IMG/VR virus record: IMGVR_UViG_3300021180_000017
Coordinates: 1 to 50,546 of that record
DNA: 50,546 nucleotides
Strand: one strand, 5' to 3'
DNA from: a virus
The translations under genes were made by a program, and so were the position numbers. Shown here piece by piece: positions 32,929 through 40,440 of this stretch. Position 1 is the first letter of the stretch. Every line of letters begins with the position of its first letter. Under the pieces are notes generated by a model, which was not told where the DNA came from, did not search any database, and worked only from the letters and a program-made list of their open reading frames with translations.

Positions 32929-33438
32929 ATGCTATATGACTTCGGGGAAATCTTCGCAAATAAAGAGGATTTTCTTGATTGGAAAGACTTCTGCTATCAC
33001 GTAGCGAAAGACCATACTTACCGAGAAGTCTCGAGTAAATTTTTAGATAAGCTGGATGCATTCCAGGCTTGGAGAAATCAAATGAAAGACGAAGCCCCCG
33101 CCGAGGAAAAGATCGACGAGATCGATCCTAGGAAGGCGAATGTCATCCCTTTTGAACCCAAGCTTGCACTCTTGACGGGAGGTCGAGGAACAGGAGACGG
33201 GACGTGGCTGATGTCTCTCGAAGAAGGTGCAGTCTTCGTCTCTAAACAAAAGAAAGACATTTCCCCGTTGGCTGAGCAGTGGCACGTCTCCATCAAATGG
33301 AAGAAATCAGTAGTTTTGTACAGTAATTTCCCCCATAAGGGAGAAGTCTACATCTTAGTCGATGCCAAGTCGTTTTCAGAACAGAACGAATTGATTGAAA
33401 TCCTCCAAGAGAGGAAACAGGAGATACAGTATGACTGA
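32929..33438 (+). CDS. 169-residue hypothetical protein
   Basis: MLYDFGEIFANKEDFLDWKD with an N-terminal helical bundle, a linker PAEEKIDEIDPRKAN, and a C-terminal beta-rich domain (EQWHVSIKWKKSVVLYSNF). Two-domain layout. Not recognised. Confidence 0.6.
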   Translation: MLYDFGEIFANKEDFLDWKDFCYHVAKDHTYREVSSKFLDKLDAFQAWRNQMKDEAPAEEKIDEIDPRKANVIPFEPKLALLTGGRGTGDGTWLMSLEEGAVFVSKQKKDISPLAEQWHVSIKWKKSVVLYSNFPHKGEVYILVDAKSFSEQNELIEILQERKQEIQYD

Positions 33439-33736
33439 ATTCGGTGGAAATCTAAAGAAACAAACGGAAGAACCTGAACTTCATGATTACTCTGAACATG
33501 ATGAAACTGTAGCTGAGATATCTCAAAAACCCATAAAGAAAACAGCCAGTATTAGTTTCACGATTTCCGGTGAGGACGTCGACAAAATTGATTGGTATGA
33601 ATGGCTAAGAGATGTTCAACAAGAAAGTAAATTTTGTATTGAACGCGGAGTAGTCAATATCGGATATTCAGAATGGATAGAAAAAACAATAGATTTAAAG
33701 GATAATAGTGACCGAAATTATTTATTTAAGAAATAA
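33431..33736 (+). CDS. 101-residue acidic protein with EFGGN-LKK start
   Basis: Starts MTEFGGNLKKQTEEPELHDY by an 8-nt overlap. The FGGNLKK motif matches the C-terminus of the 180-residue protein at 28500. The rest is acidic and helical. Function unknown; possible partner-binding peptide. Confidence 0.6.
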   Translation: MTEFGGNLKKQTEEPELHDYSEHDETVAEISQKPIKKTASISFTISGEDVDKIDWYEWLRDVQQESKFCIERGVVNIGYSEWIEKTIDLKDNSDRNYLFKK

Positions 33737-33884
33737 AGACGATACCCGGACGATGAATAATCTTCGACTAAGTATCGAGTTCTACAAGGAGAATAACACA
33801 GACGGTCGGTACGACAGAGCTTTACAAAAGGAAACCAAGATGTTAGAGTGGTACCGGTCTAACATCCAGAGAGAAGCAGCATGA
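33708..33884 (+). CDS. 58-residue protein (GTG start)
   Basis: GTG 33708 after AAAGGATAATA gives MTEIIYLRNKDDTRTMNNLR onward. A helical charged protein. Overlaps the previous end by 29 nt and the next start by 4 nt. Unknown. Confidence 0.5.
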   Translation: MTEIIYLRNKDDTRTMNNLRLSIEFYKENNTDGRYDRALQKETKMLEWYRSNIQREAA

Positions 33885-34009
33885 AAATTCTATCAAAGAT
33901 TATCCAGTATACAGCCATCGTTGGATGGATGTTCATAGGGTTGTTGTACCTGACAGACCATCTCAGGGCGTATTCGATATTCTCTAAGTATGTCATATTC
34001 ATAGATTAG
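33881..34009 (+). CDS. 42-residue TM peptide
   Basis: MKILSKIIQYTAIVGWMFIG then LLYLTDHLRA; single membrane helix. ATGA-coupled. Unknown target. Confidence 0.5.
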   Translation: MKILSKIIQYTAIVGWMFIGLLYLTDHLRAYSIFSKYVIFID

Positions 34010-34033
34010 CCAATACTGGCAAAGGAGAGCACC

Positions 34034-34171
34034 ATGAGGACTGTCGTCGCTATCTGTCTAGTCGCAGGGGTCTTGTTCGTCGGAGCAACATCCATCAACA
34101 AAGCCTTCTACGACTGCAAAATCGACCATCTCCCGTGTATCGAGTTCAAGTCGGTGAAGTCGCCGGCGTAA
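34034..34171 (+). CDS. 45-residue signal-peptide or TM protein
   Basis: MRTVVAICLVAGVLFVGATS then INKAFYDCKIDHLPCIEF; AAAGGAGAGCACC upstream. Two Cys in the mature part could form a disulphide in the periplasm. A hairpin GGCCCC/GGGGCC (34177-34194) follows. Confidence 0.55.
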   Translation: MRTVVAICLVAGVLFVGATSINKAFYDCKIDHLPCIEFKSVKSPA

Positions 34172-34207
34172 ATATTGGCCCCGGTGACGGGGCCTCTTAG
34201 GTGGTAA

Positions 34208-36172
34208 TTGAAGATAGCATTAGACATCGAGACTGATTCCCTTCATAACCCGACTAACATCTGGTGTGTCGTCTGTAAAGACCTAGACACAGGTGTGTAC
34301 GAGGTATTCAAAGACATAAAGAAAGACGACAATGAGCGTGAAAGATTTTCTAGGTATATGCAAAGACTACGGGATGAAACCGATAGTGTATGCATCGGGC
34401 ATAACATTCTGGGTTTTGATTGGCCTATCTTATGTTCCGCAGTACAGCTTTGTAACGAAATACTTCCTGTTAAATTTATTGACACGTTAGTCATCTCCAA
34501 GATGGTTGACTTCTCCAGGAAGAAGCACAGCCTTGAAGACTACGGTGTAGAATTCGGACTGAGCAAGATCGACCACAAGGATTTTTCTAAATTAGACGAT
34601 AGATTAATAGAATACTGTAAGAGAGACGTAGATATAACTACCTTAGTTTATACTAAGTATACAAAGTATATAGAAGATAGTAAACATAAGGAAGCTATTA
34701 ACTTAGAGAATAACTTTGTATACTACGTAGTTAATACCTTAGGTAAGAATGGCTTTAGTTTTAACCTAAGTAAAGCTAAGGATATACTTAAGGTAGTAGA
34801 AGAAGATATACTTAAGTTAGATAAGGATATACTTAGGTCTTTTCCTAAGAAACTTAAGCCTATACGCGAGATATTACCGAGAATTACTAAGTACGGCACG
34901 ATATCACTCTCGAATATCCCTCGCGATATGCGCGGTAGAGTCTCCGAACTTACAGCAGGAGTTCCCTTCACGTACTGCAAATGGGTGGAGTTCAACCCGT
35001 CGTCTCATAAACAGATCGTCGATGTCCTGAACGAAGCTGGATGGTCTCCTATAAACAAGACCGACACACACGTCGAGACAGAGAGGGAATTATCCAGAGT
35101 TAGATACGGCAGGCATACTCCTGAAGAGTTGGAATCAATCAAGACTAAGCTGAAGAAGATGGAAGTCTACGGCTGGAAAGTCGACGAGGAAAACCTCGAT
35201 ACTCTCCCACCTACAGCCCCGGCGTCTACACGTACCCTAGCCAGGAGAATACTCCTTGAGTCCCGTAGAAGAACCTTAGTAGAATGGATAGAATTGGTTC
35301 AACCAGACGGTCGAATTCATGGTGAGTTCCAAGGAATTGGAGCCTGGTCTCACAGGATGAGTCATCGCCATCCCAACACGGCTAACATCCCGAACGAACT
35401 AGACACCAACGGGAAGAAGAAACTCCTTGGTAAAGAGTTTCGCCAGTTGTGGCGTGCACCGAAGAATAGACTTCTCGTCGGTGTCGACGCCGAGGGTATT
35501 CAACTCCGTATATTTGCTCATTACATCGACGACAAGGAATTCACTCAGTCGCTCGAACAAGGCAAGAAGGAGGACAAGAGTGACCCCCACAGTCTCAACC
35601 AAAGAATTCTGGGAAGTGTCTGTCGAACTCGACAACAGGCTAAGCGATTTGTATACGCGTTACTCCTCGGAGGAGGTATCGGAAAACTCTCTGCAATACT
35701 GGGTTGTCAACAAGTGGAAGCCGAGGCTGCTCTTGAGCGTCTTCTGGATAGATATACAGGCTTCGCGTATCTTAAGAGAGAAGTTATTCCGAAAGATGCT
35801 AGACGGGGATGGTTTACCGGTCTTGACGGAAGAAGTGTTGCCATACCTGCCGATACGGTTGGAGGGCGGAAGCATCTTGCAATGTCCGGATATCTCCAGA
35901 ACGGAGAGAAGGTCGTTATGGCGAGAGCCACCCTCGAGTGGATACATCGCCTCGGAGATTACGGGGCACTCCTTGTTGATCTCGTCCATGACGAGTGGCA
36001 GATCGAGTGTCCCAACGACGTCAAGGTCGCTACGGAGATTGCGGAAATGGTGTCCGGGAGTCTCCCGAAGGTTGGAAGAGACCTCAAACTGAAATGTAAA
36101 CTCGCGGGGAGTTACTGGAATGACGACCACAAGGATTACACTATCGGTGCCAACTGGTACCAGACGCATTGA
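34208..36172 (+). CDS. DNA polymerase, family A (T7 gp5-like) with 3'-5' exonuclease
   Basis: A 654-residue polymerase; TTG start at 34208 behind AGGTGG. Exo I LDIETDSL (residues 4-11), Exo II HNILGFDWPIL (about 66-76), Exo III IEYCKRDVDITTLVY (about 134-148). Polymerase motif A VGVDAEGIQLRIF (about 422-434), motif B RQQAKRFVYALLLGGG, motif C VDLVHDEWQIE (about 597). All catalytic acidic residues are present. It replicates the phage genome. An AT-rich segment at 34630-34860 departs from the codon use of the rest. No thioredoxin-binding loop is obvious. Confidence 0.95.
   Translation: MKIALDIETDSLHNPTNIWCVVCKDLDTGVYEVFKDIKKDDNERERFSRYMQRLRDETDSVCIGHNILGFDWPILCSAVQLCNEILPVKFIDTLVISKMVDFSRKKHSLEDYGVEFGLSKIDHKDFSKLDDRLIEYCKRDVDITTLVYTKYTKYIEDSKHKEAINLENNFVYYVVNTLGKNGFSFNLSKAKDILKVVEEDILKLDKDILRSFPKKLKPIREILPRITKYGTISLSNIPRDMRGRVSELTAGVPFTYCKWVEFNPSSHKQIVDVLNEAGWSPINKTDTHVETERELSRVRYGRHTPEELESIKTKLKKMEVYGWKVDEENLDTLPPTAPASTRTLARRILLESRRRTLVEWIELVQPDGRIHGEFQGIGAWSHRMSHRHPNTANIPNELDTNGKKKLLGKEFRQLWRAPKNRLLVGVDAEGIQLRIFAHYIDDKEFTQSLEQGKKEDKSDPHSLNQRILGSVCRTRQQAKRFVYALLLGGGIGKLSAILGCQQVEAEAALERLLDRYTGFAYLKREVIPKDARRGWFTGLDGRSVAIPADTVGGRKHLAMSGYLQNGEKVVMARATLEWIHRLGDYGALLVDLVHDEWQIECPNDVKVATEIAEMVSGSLPKVGRDLKLKCKLAGSYWNDDHKDYTIGANWYQTH
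34630..34860 (+). other. AT-rich motif island inside the polymerase gene
   Basis: Across this span the coding sequence is unusually AT-rich and repeats CTTAG, CTAAG and CTTAAG about eleven times, including three near-identical GATATACTTA(A/G)G units at 34781, 34805 and 34826. Codons for Leu and Lys are chosen so that these sequences arise. The same motif family forms the dyad at 21565-21671. A protein-binding or origin-like function is possible while protein function is kept. Confidence 0.5.
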
Positions 36173-36189
36173 ATGGAATGGAGAGCCGA

Positions 36190-36393
36190 ATGAAAGACAC
36201 AACAACTGGACGCTTGAAGGACCAGCATGGTGGAGGAGAGTTGAAATGCCCATGCCCGTACTGCCAGAGCCAGGAATACGAGAACATCACGGAGAGGCCT
36301 TACTCAGGTGTTGGTTGTCTCGTAGCGGCAATCTTATTCTTACTGACAGTTTATGGGGGGATGCTCCTGTTTCGTACGTACTGGATTTATTGA
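36190..36393 (+). CDS. CxCxxC zinc-finger/TM protein
   Basis: A 67-residue protein from ATG 36190 (GGAGAG upstream). A LKCPCPYCQSQE cluster precedes one membrane helix (GCLVAAILFLLTVYGGMLL). Probably a membrane protein with a cytoplasmic metal site. The 3' half overlaps another ORF. Confidence 0.6.
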   Translation: MKDTTTGRLKDQHGGGELKCPCPYCQSQEYENITERPYSGVGCLVAAILFLLTVYGGMLLFRTYWIY

Positions 36394-36506
36394 AAGACAA
36401 CGGAATTCATCTGCGATGGCATGACACTGTCGAAGATCGAGGATGTCACAATCATATCCGTGACGTCTACATAACTTCGTCAATACTGGAGAAACTATAT
36501 GTTTAA
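36246..36506 (+). CDS. Possible 86-residue overlapping protein
   Basis: ATG 36246 follows GGAGGAGAGTTGAA, a very strong site, and opens MPMPVLPEPGIREHHGEALL. The C-terminal part (LLKDNGIHLRWHDTVEDRGC) is protein-like and extends beyond the end of the overlapped TM gene. Both frames may be used. Confidence 0.45.
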   Translation: MPMPVLPEPGIREHHGEALLRCWLSRSGNLILTDSLWGDAPVSYVLDLLKDNGIHLRWHDTVEDRGCHNHIRDVYITSSILEKLYV

Positions 36507-36666
36507 ATGTACAATGTGTAATGGAGTTTTTGAAAGTGATTGGTCTGATGAAGAAGCTAAACAAGAATTAAAAGAAAATTTTGGAGATAATTGTCTGAAG
36601 AAATATTGTAATATTGTTTGTGATGATTGTTATAATATACTTATAAAGGAAATAAAATGCGCGTAA
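36499..36666 (+). CDS. 55-residue zinc-ribbon protein
   Basis: MFKCTMCNGVFESDWSDEEA, then CLKKYCNIVCDDCY; two CxxC pairs as in a zinc ribbon. Notably AT-rich, so possibly acquired. Start overlaps the previous stop. Confidence 0.6.
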   Translation: MFKCTMCNGVFESDWSDEEAKQELKENFGDNCLKKYCNIVCDDCYNILIKEIKCA

Positions 36667-36821
36667 TTAACACGTTAGAAACAGACTTGTTGCTTTACGG
36701 AGAATGTCGGTGTATAGTCAAGAACACACCGACGGAATACTGTATCCAACGACTACATCCGTGGTGTAGTGTGGTAGAAATCGAACAAGCATGGAATAGA
36801 CATGACTGCATTTATTGGTAA
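36657..36821 (+). CDS. 54-residue Cys-rich protein
   Basis: MRVINTLETDLLLYGECRCI then a CIQRLHPWCS segment. Overlaps its neighbours by 10 and 20 nt. Unknown function. Confidence 0.5.
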   Translation: MRVINTLETDLLLYGECRCIVKNTPTEYCIQRLHPWCSVVEIEQAWNRHDCIYW

Positions 36822-36969
36822 GATCAAATACGTAATGGAGGAAGATGTATTCGCCGACGCTCTTGATATCGAGGACGCAGAATACAAGATGCAAGAGGCC
36901 TTCATGGAGGACTTCCCTGAAGCCACCTCTATAGAAGTCTTTGATATCGAAGAGGTCAAGAAGAAGTAA
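36802..36969 (+). CDS. 55-residue acidic protein
   Basis: MTAFIGKIKYVMEEDVFADA onward; about a third Asp/Glu. Its TAA overlaps the next ATG (TAATG). Strong acidity could mimic DNA, but this is only a guess. Confidence 0.55.
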   Translation: MTAFIGKIKYVMEEDVFADALDIEDAEYKMQEAFMEDFPEATSIEVFDIEEVKKK

Positions 36970-37463
36970 TGGCAAAGAAGAGTTACAATGAGTATTTCCA
37001 AGGTAAAGGCAAGTGGATCAAGGTTAACATCCCTGATCCGAAGTTTCGTAAATGGAGTATGCAGCTATATCCTAACGACCAGAGTTTGGATAAGTTTCGT
37101 AAACTCCAAGAAGAAGGTCTCCTTACTCGTCTCAGGAAAGACGAAGAAGGTTATCACTTCATCCTGAGCCGTCATCAGTCAAAAGTAATGAAGGGTGAAC
37201 TCGTCACATTCGGTCCACCTAGATTACTCGACAAAGACGGATCAGTCTTAGAAAATAACCTCAAGATTGGTGATGGTTCAGACTGTACTGCTAAAGTCCA
37301 GGTGTACTATTACAACAAACCTACCGGAGGCCAAGGCGTAGCGATGCGCTGGGAGGCATTGAAGGTAGACAACCTCGTTCCTTACCCGATCGACGATCTT
37401 CCTCCACATGAGTTGGAGCAAGTCCAAGGTTTGAAGGAACAACCACCCGAACAGTTATGGTAA
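36969..37463 (+). CDS. Putative single-stranded DNA-binding protein
   Basis: A 164-residue protein starting MAKKSYNEYFQGKGKWIKVN with W/Y-rich strands (KWSMQLYPND, KVQVYYYNKPT, GVAMRWEALKV), an OB-like spacing, and an acidic C-terminal tail ending in an aromatic residue (EQPPEQLW), a hallmark of gp2.5-type SSBs. Its place among the replication genes supports it. Exact family uncertain. Confidence 0.65.
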   Translation: MAKKSYNEYFQGKGKWIKVNIPDPKFRKWSMQLYPNDQSLDKFRKLQEEGLLTRLRKDEEGYHFILSRHQSKVMKGELVTFGPPRLLDKDGSVLENNLKIGDGSDCTAKVQVYYYNKPTGGQGVAMRWEALKVDNLVPYPIDDLPPHELEQVQGLKEQPPEQLW

Positions 37464-37469
37464 CTGTTC
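37449..37469 (+). other. Palindromic hairpin across the SSB stop codon
   Basis: GAACAGTTA and TAACTGTTC are a perfect 9-bp stem with a TGG loop. The TAA stop (37461-37463) lies in the right arm. It may stabilise the SSB mRNA or bind a regulator. Confidence 0.6.
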
Positions 37470-37488
37470 CAATAAGAAAGAACGACCC

Positions 37489-37686
37489 ATGTCTTTTGAT
37501 AAAACTAAACTGTATATGTCCGGCGATGGATATTACAACTCCGAGAAGTTCGCCACTGTAGATGAAGCGTTGAACTCGGCCAAACAAAGATCAGCCCTAA
37601 AATTCGAGGATACCCCGGTCTGGAAGGCCATTCAACTCGTGAATGCCCCAATCCCGAAGGATATCGTCGTCGAATCATTGAGCTGA
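37489..37686 (+). CDS. 65-residue small protein, paralogue A
   Basis: MSFDKTKLYMSGDGYYNSEK, then FATVDEALNSAKQR and VWKAIQLV...PIPKDIVVE. The layout aligns with the next gene (FDTLDEAVAYASRR, VYKAVKEV...PTTPNVIVT). A tandem duplicate of unknown role. Confidence 0.6.
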   Translation: MSFDKTKLYMSGDGYYNSEKFATVDEALNSAKQRSALKFEDTPVWKAIQLVNAPIPKDIVVESLS

Positions 37687-37689
37687 ACC

Positions 37690-37938
37690 ATGTCTTGCTG
37701 GAATTGCTTTGACGACTGTGACTGCGATTTATGCTCCAACTACGACTACGAGGAAAAGAAAATGTCAATCAAGAACTACGCTGTGTCTTCCAGCGGAGAT
37801 TTCGACACGTTAGACGAAGCCGTCGCTTACGCTTCTAGACGTGCCCAGAAGAACACCGACACCTTCCGCGTCTACAAAGCCGTGAAGGAAGTCGGTCCTA
37901 CGACACCGAACGTGATCGTCACCGACGTGACGGTCTGA
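37690..37938 (+). CDS. Small protein, paralogue B, with Cys-rich N-terminus
   Basis: From ATG 37690 the product has a MSCWNCFDDCDCDLCSN start (five Cys in 15), then the paralogue domain starting MSIKNYAVSSSGD at ATG 37762. GAGGAAAAGAAA before 37762 makes the shorter start (58 residues) also likely. Last ORF before the giant non-coding region. Confidence 0.55.
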   Translation: MSCWNCFDDCDCDLCSNYDYEEKKMSIKNYAVSSSGDFDTLDEAVAYASRRAQKNTDTFRVYKAVKEVGPTTPNVIVTDVTV

Positions 37939-37945
37939 TAAGATT

Positions 37946-37979
37946 GGGCGGGAGATTTCGCCTCCTTTCCCTCCCGCCC
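37946..37979 (+). terminator. Strong GC hairpin after paralogue B
   Basis: GGGCGGGAG and CTCCCGCCC form a perfect 9-bp stem with a 16-nt loop; ATTCCTTAGTTT follows. The weak U tract makes it either a terminator or the 5' boundary of the structured RNA. Confidence 0.65.
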
Positions 37980-37984
37980 ATTCC

Positions 37985-39200
37985 TTAGTTTATAGACACC
38001 CCGCGAGTATCAAACCTACGGTTGGCTGGATAACAGGTGAGGGAATAAACTCAATACAGCCCTAGGGATCAGGTCCTAGACTTGCGGCAAGAGCGCACCT
38101 GTAGGACTAACCGTCCAAAGGTGTAAACTACTGAGTGTGCGCTTGGTTCCCCCAAGATACGATCGAAGGGGCAATACCTACCCGGGAGCCTAAACCGGAT
38201 ATGTATTCAGCCGGGTGGCCGGTAGAGCTGTCCGTCTTTAGCAGCAGACTGCAACGGACTGGATTAACTCAAACCACTGCTGTTGCGATACGGCGTCTGC
38301 TGAAGAGTGACGACACGTGCAATACAGCAGAGTAGACCAGACCGTGGTGTCTGGTGAAATAATAGCGTCGCGGTACGAGTGCGCCCGGTGCTGCCGGGAG
38401 TGAGCGGGACGACCATCCTGTGAATAACTCTGACCTATTGGACCGAGGGTACCGTAAGGCTTAGCGACATCCGGTTAGTCGTACTATCCGGAACTGCGAA
38501 GTACAGTGTGATGTCTGTGAGGACCAGTAGTAGTCATGGAGGGTTGAAGTCCCTTCCCCCTCGTAGAGGGGCCACGGATCAGGGTGCGAACATAAACTCA
38601 CATGTAGAGACAACTCAGCTCGAAATATCAACGGAATAGCTAGGCAAAAGAACGGCTGAAGGTTTAATCCGATCGCCGACGTGCCAGTAAGGTAAGCCCT
38701 GAACTTACCCCAGTGGTGGTCTCGACAAACCTCGACGGTGTGAAAGCCGTTTCTCTTAGGAGACTTGACATAGCGGAGGGGTAAGAAGATCAAGAGAAGT
38801 CGTTCATCCGATTGTCTATCGGACGAGGAACGCAATTCATCGTGTCGCCCCCGTCGCCAACGCGCAGAGCTAGGGAATGGGGTTATGGCTGTGGGAAACC
38901 CCCCACGTAACTGAAGAGGTGACTGTGAGTATCGCGGGTACATTGCCTTGACCTTCTCTTATACACAGAGAAACGCAACGGGATGCTAAACCGATAAACC
39001 GCACGAAAACCTGCCCTGAACCTACGACACCCCTAAATCTTCATTCACTCTGGACGAGAGTGTGCAGCATCGGCGAGAGCCGAGTAGGAGGTTGCTTATG
39101 AAGGAGACAATCGGATACATCCATGACATCCAACCACCTTAAGAGAAAGGGGTCATACACCCCTGATCTAGTCATCTACAGATGACGTATTTATTAACAG
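37985..39200 (+). ncRNA. Giant structured non-coding RNA candidate (about 1.2 kb)
   Basis: No ORF here has a ribosome site or protein-like composition. The two longest frames (plus 38135-38335; minus 38461-38943) run across hairpins and against the local gene direction or context. At least fourteen perfect hairpins are visible, e.g. 38104-38116, 38142-38156, 38337-38354, 38384-38398, 38557-38571, 38691-38709, 38807-38823, 39046-39062, 39070-39083 (GAGA, a GNRA loop), 39148-39164 and 39171-39186. Long-range stems also occur: 38242-38249 with 38295-38302, and 38093-38098 with 38137-38142. A 38540-38554 stem-loop has a 7-nt TTGAAGT loop like a T-arm. The size and ornateness recall GOLLD/ROOL-type phage RNAs, but no family match can be claimed. 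Ends are uncertain by tens of bases. Confidence 0.75.
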
Positions 39201-39212
39201 CAGGAGAGGAAA

Positions 39213-39551
39213 ATGTGGAACCAACCATATTTCAACATGCCTCCTCAGTCTAACGGAGGCTACATCTTAGTCCCCGTCGGAGGACCCACGAGTCCGACAA
39301 ATCTTACAGATAAACCCAAGTCGTTGAAGCGGGCGTTGAAGCAAGCAATACGTGACCGTGAGACGATCGACGAGACAATCAAGTTGTTACAAGAAAAAAG
39401 TAAAGGCAAACACGGCAAGAAACCTTCAGAAGGCAGTCCGTTCAATTACGTCTACGCCAGCATGCTGATGATGTTATCAGCTCCATTCCTAGGACTGGCT
39501 GAACTGTACGGTCTGAAGATGATGCTATCGTATATCACCGCAACTCCATAA
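39213..39551 (+). CDS. 112-residue C-terminal-TM protein
   Basis: MWNQPYFNMPPQSNGGYILV with GCAGGAGAGGAAA before the ATG. A Pro/Lys-rich centre and charged helix (LKRALKQAIRDRETIDETIK) precede hydrophobic segments (YVYASMLMMLSAPFLGLAEL). First gene after the giant RNA. Unknown; possibly tethers something to the membrane. Confidence 0.6.
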   Translation: MWNQPYFNMPPQSNGGYILVPVGGPTSPTNLTDKPKSLKRALKQAIRDRETIDETIKLLQEKSKGKHGKKPSEGSPFNYVYASMLMMLSAPFLGLAELYGLKMMLSYITATP

Positions 39552-39564
39552 TAGAAATCATAAT

Positions 39565-40431
39565 TTGAATATTCATACTTTAGTACAGGACATATATGAC
39601 GTCGTTGGAAGTAAACAAGGATGGTTCGACGACGCACTCGCTGAAGGATTTAGCAGAGAACTTGGACTTAAGCTTGTGGAAAAAACTAAACCACGAGACG
39701 AAGTTCCTACTCTCCGTCTATCTCAGATGGGTGAAGTCTGCCCAAAACAACTGTGGTACTCCATTCATAGCCCAGGCTCACAAGAAGACGTCCCACCCTA
39801 CGTCAAAATCAAATTCACATACGGAGATATTCTAGAAAGTCTTTTAATCGCTATGGCGAAGGCCGCCGGCCATGAAGTGACGGGAGAACAAGATGTTGTC
39901 TACGTTGATGGGATTGCCGGCCACCGTGACTGTGTTATCGACGGTTACGTTGTGGATGTCAAGTCTGCTGCTTCTCGTCCTTTTCAGGAAATCAAGAACA
40001 AAAGGATGGCTCAAGACCCTTTTCTTTCTGTTTACCTGGACCAACTTGACGGGTACTTGGTTGGGAGCGCAGATGATCCTCTGGTCAGGGTCAAAGACCG
40101 CGGTTATATCTTGGCTATTGACAAAACCTTAGGACATCTGACACTCTATGAACATACACTCAGAGATTTGCATATCCGACAAAGAATTAAAAAGTATAAA
40201 GAAATTATTAATCAAGATGTTTCCCCAGGATGCGAATGTAAAACAGTTGCTGACGGAAAGTCCGGGAATATTAAACTTGACACTAAAGCCAGCTACTCTG
40301 CCTACAAACACTGCTGTTTTCCACATCTTAGGACTTTCTTATACAGTTCAGGACCAGTCTACCTCACCAAAGTCGTGAGGAAGCCGGATGTTCCGGAAGT
40401 TGACAGAAACGGTAAAATAGTTTATAATTAA
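39565..40431 (+). CDS. PD-(D/E)XK exonuclease with cysteine cluster
   Basis: A 288-residue nuclease (TTG start at 39565; weak ribosome site). The core GHRDCVIDGYVVDVKSA (about 118-134) supplies the Asp and the D-x-K of the PD-(D/E)XK site. Cysteines in GEVCPKQLWY, GCECK and KHCCF are arranged like the Fe-S cluster of Cas4/AddB-type nucleases. The C-terminal FPHLRTFLYSSGPVYLTKV block looks like a conserved phage signature. It likely replaces T7 gp6 in host DNA degradation and recombination. Confidence 0.75.
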   Translation: MNIHTLVQDIYDVVGSKQGWFDDALAEGFSRELGLKLVEKTKPRDEVPTLRLSQMGEVCPKQLWYSIHSPGSQEDVPPYVKIKFTYGDILESLLIAMAKAAGHEVTGEQDVVYVDGIAGHRDCVIDGYVVDVKSAASRPFQEIKNKRMAQDPFLSVYLDQLDGYLVGSADDPLVRVKDRGYILAIDKTLGHLTLYEHTLRDLHIRQRIKKYKEIINQDVSPGCECKTVADGKSGNIKLDTKASYSAYKHCCFPHLRTFLYSSGPVYLTKVVRKPDVPEVDRNGKIVYN

Positions 40432-40440
40432 GAGGTCATT

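Noticed and set aside
35427-36092. ORF of 221 codons overlapping the polymerase
   Set aside because: Same strand, different frame, within a fully conserved polymerase domain; Ser/Arg-rich shadow.
38135-38335. Plus-strand ORF of 66 codons in the same region
   Set aside because: No ribosome site, crosses several hairpins, no recognisable protein pattern.
38461-38943. Minus-strand ORF of 160 codons inside the non-coding region
   Set aside because: It opposes all local genes, lacks a ribosome site, and runs through at least five hairpins; composition is not protein-like. Probably a consequence of GC-rich structured RNA.
37985-39200. Group I or group II intron
   Set aside because: No domain V-like hairpin, no GTGCG start, no group I P7/R/S-like core, and neighbouring genes are intact, so there is no exon to split.
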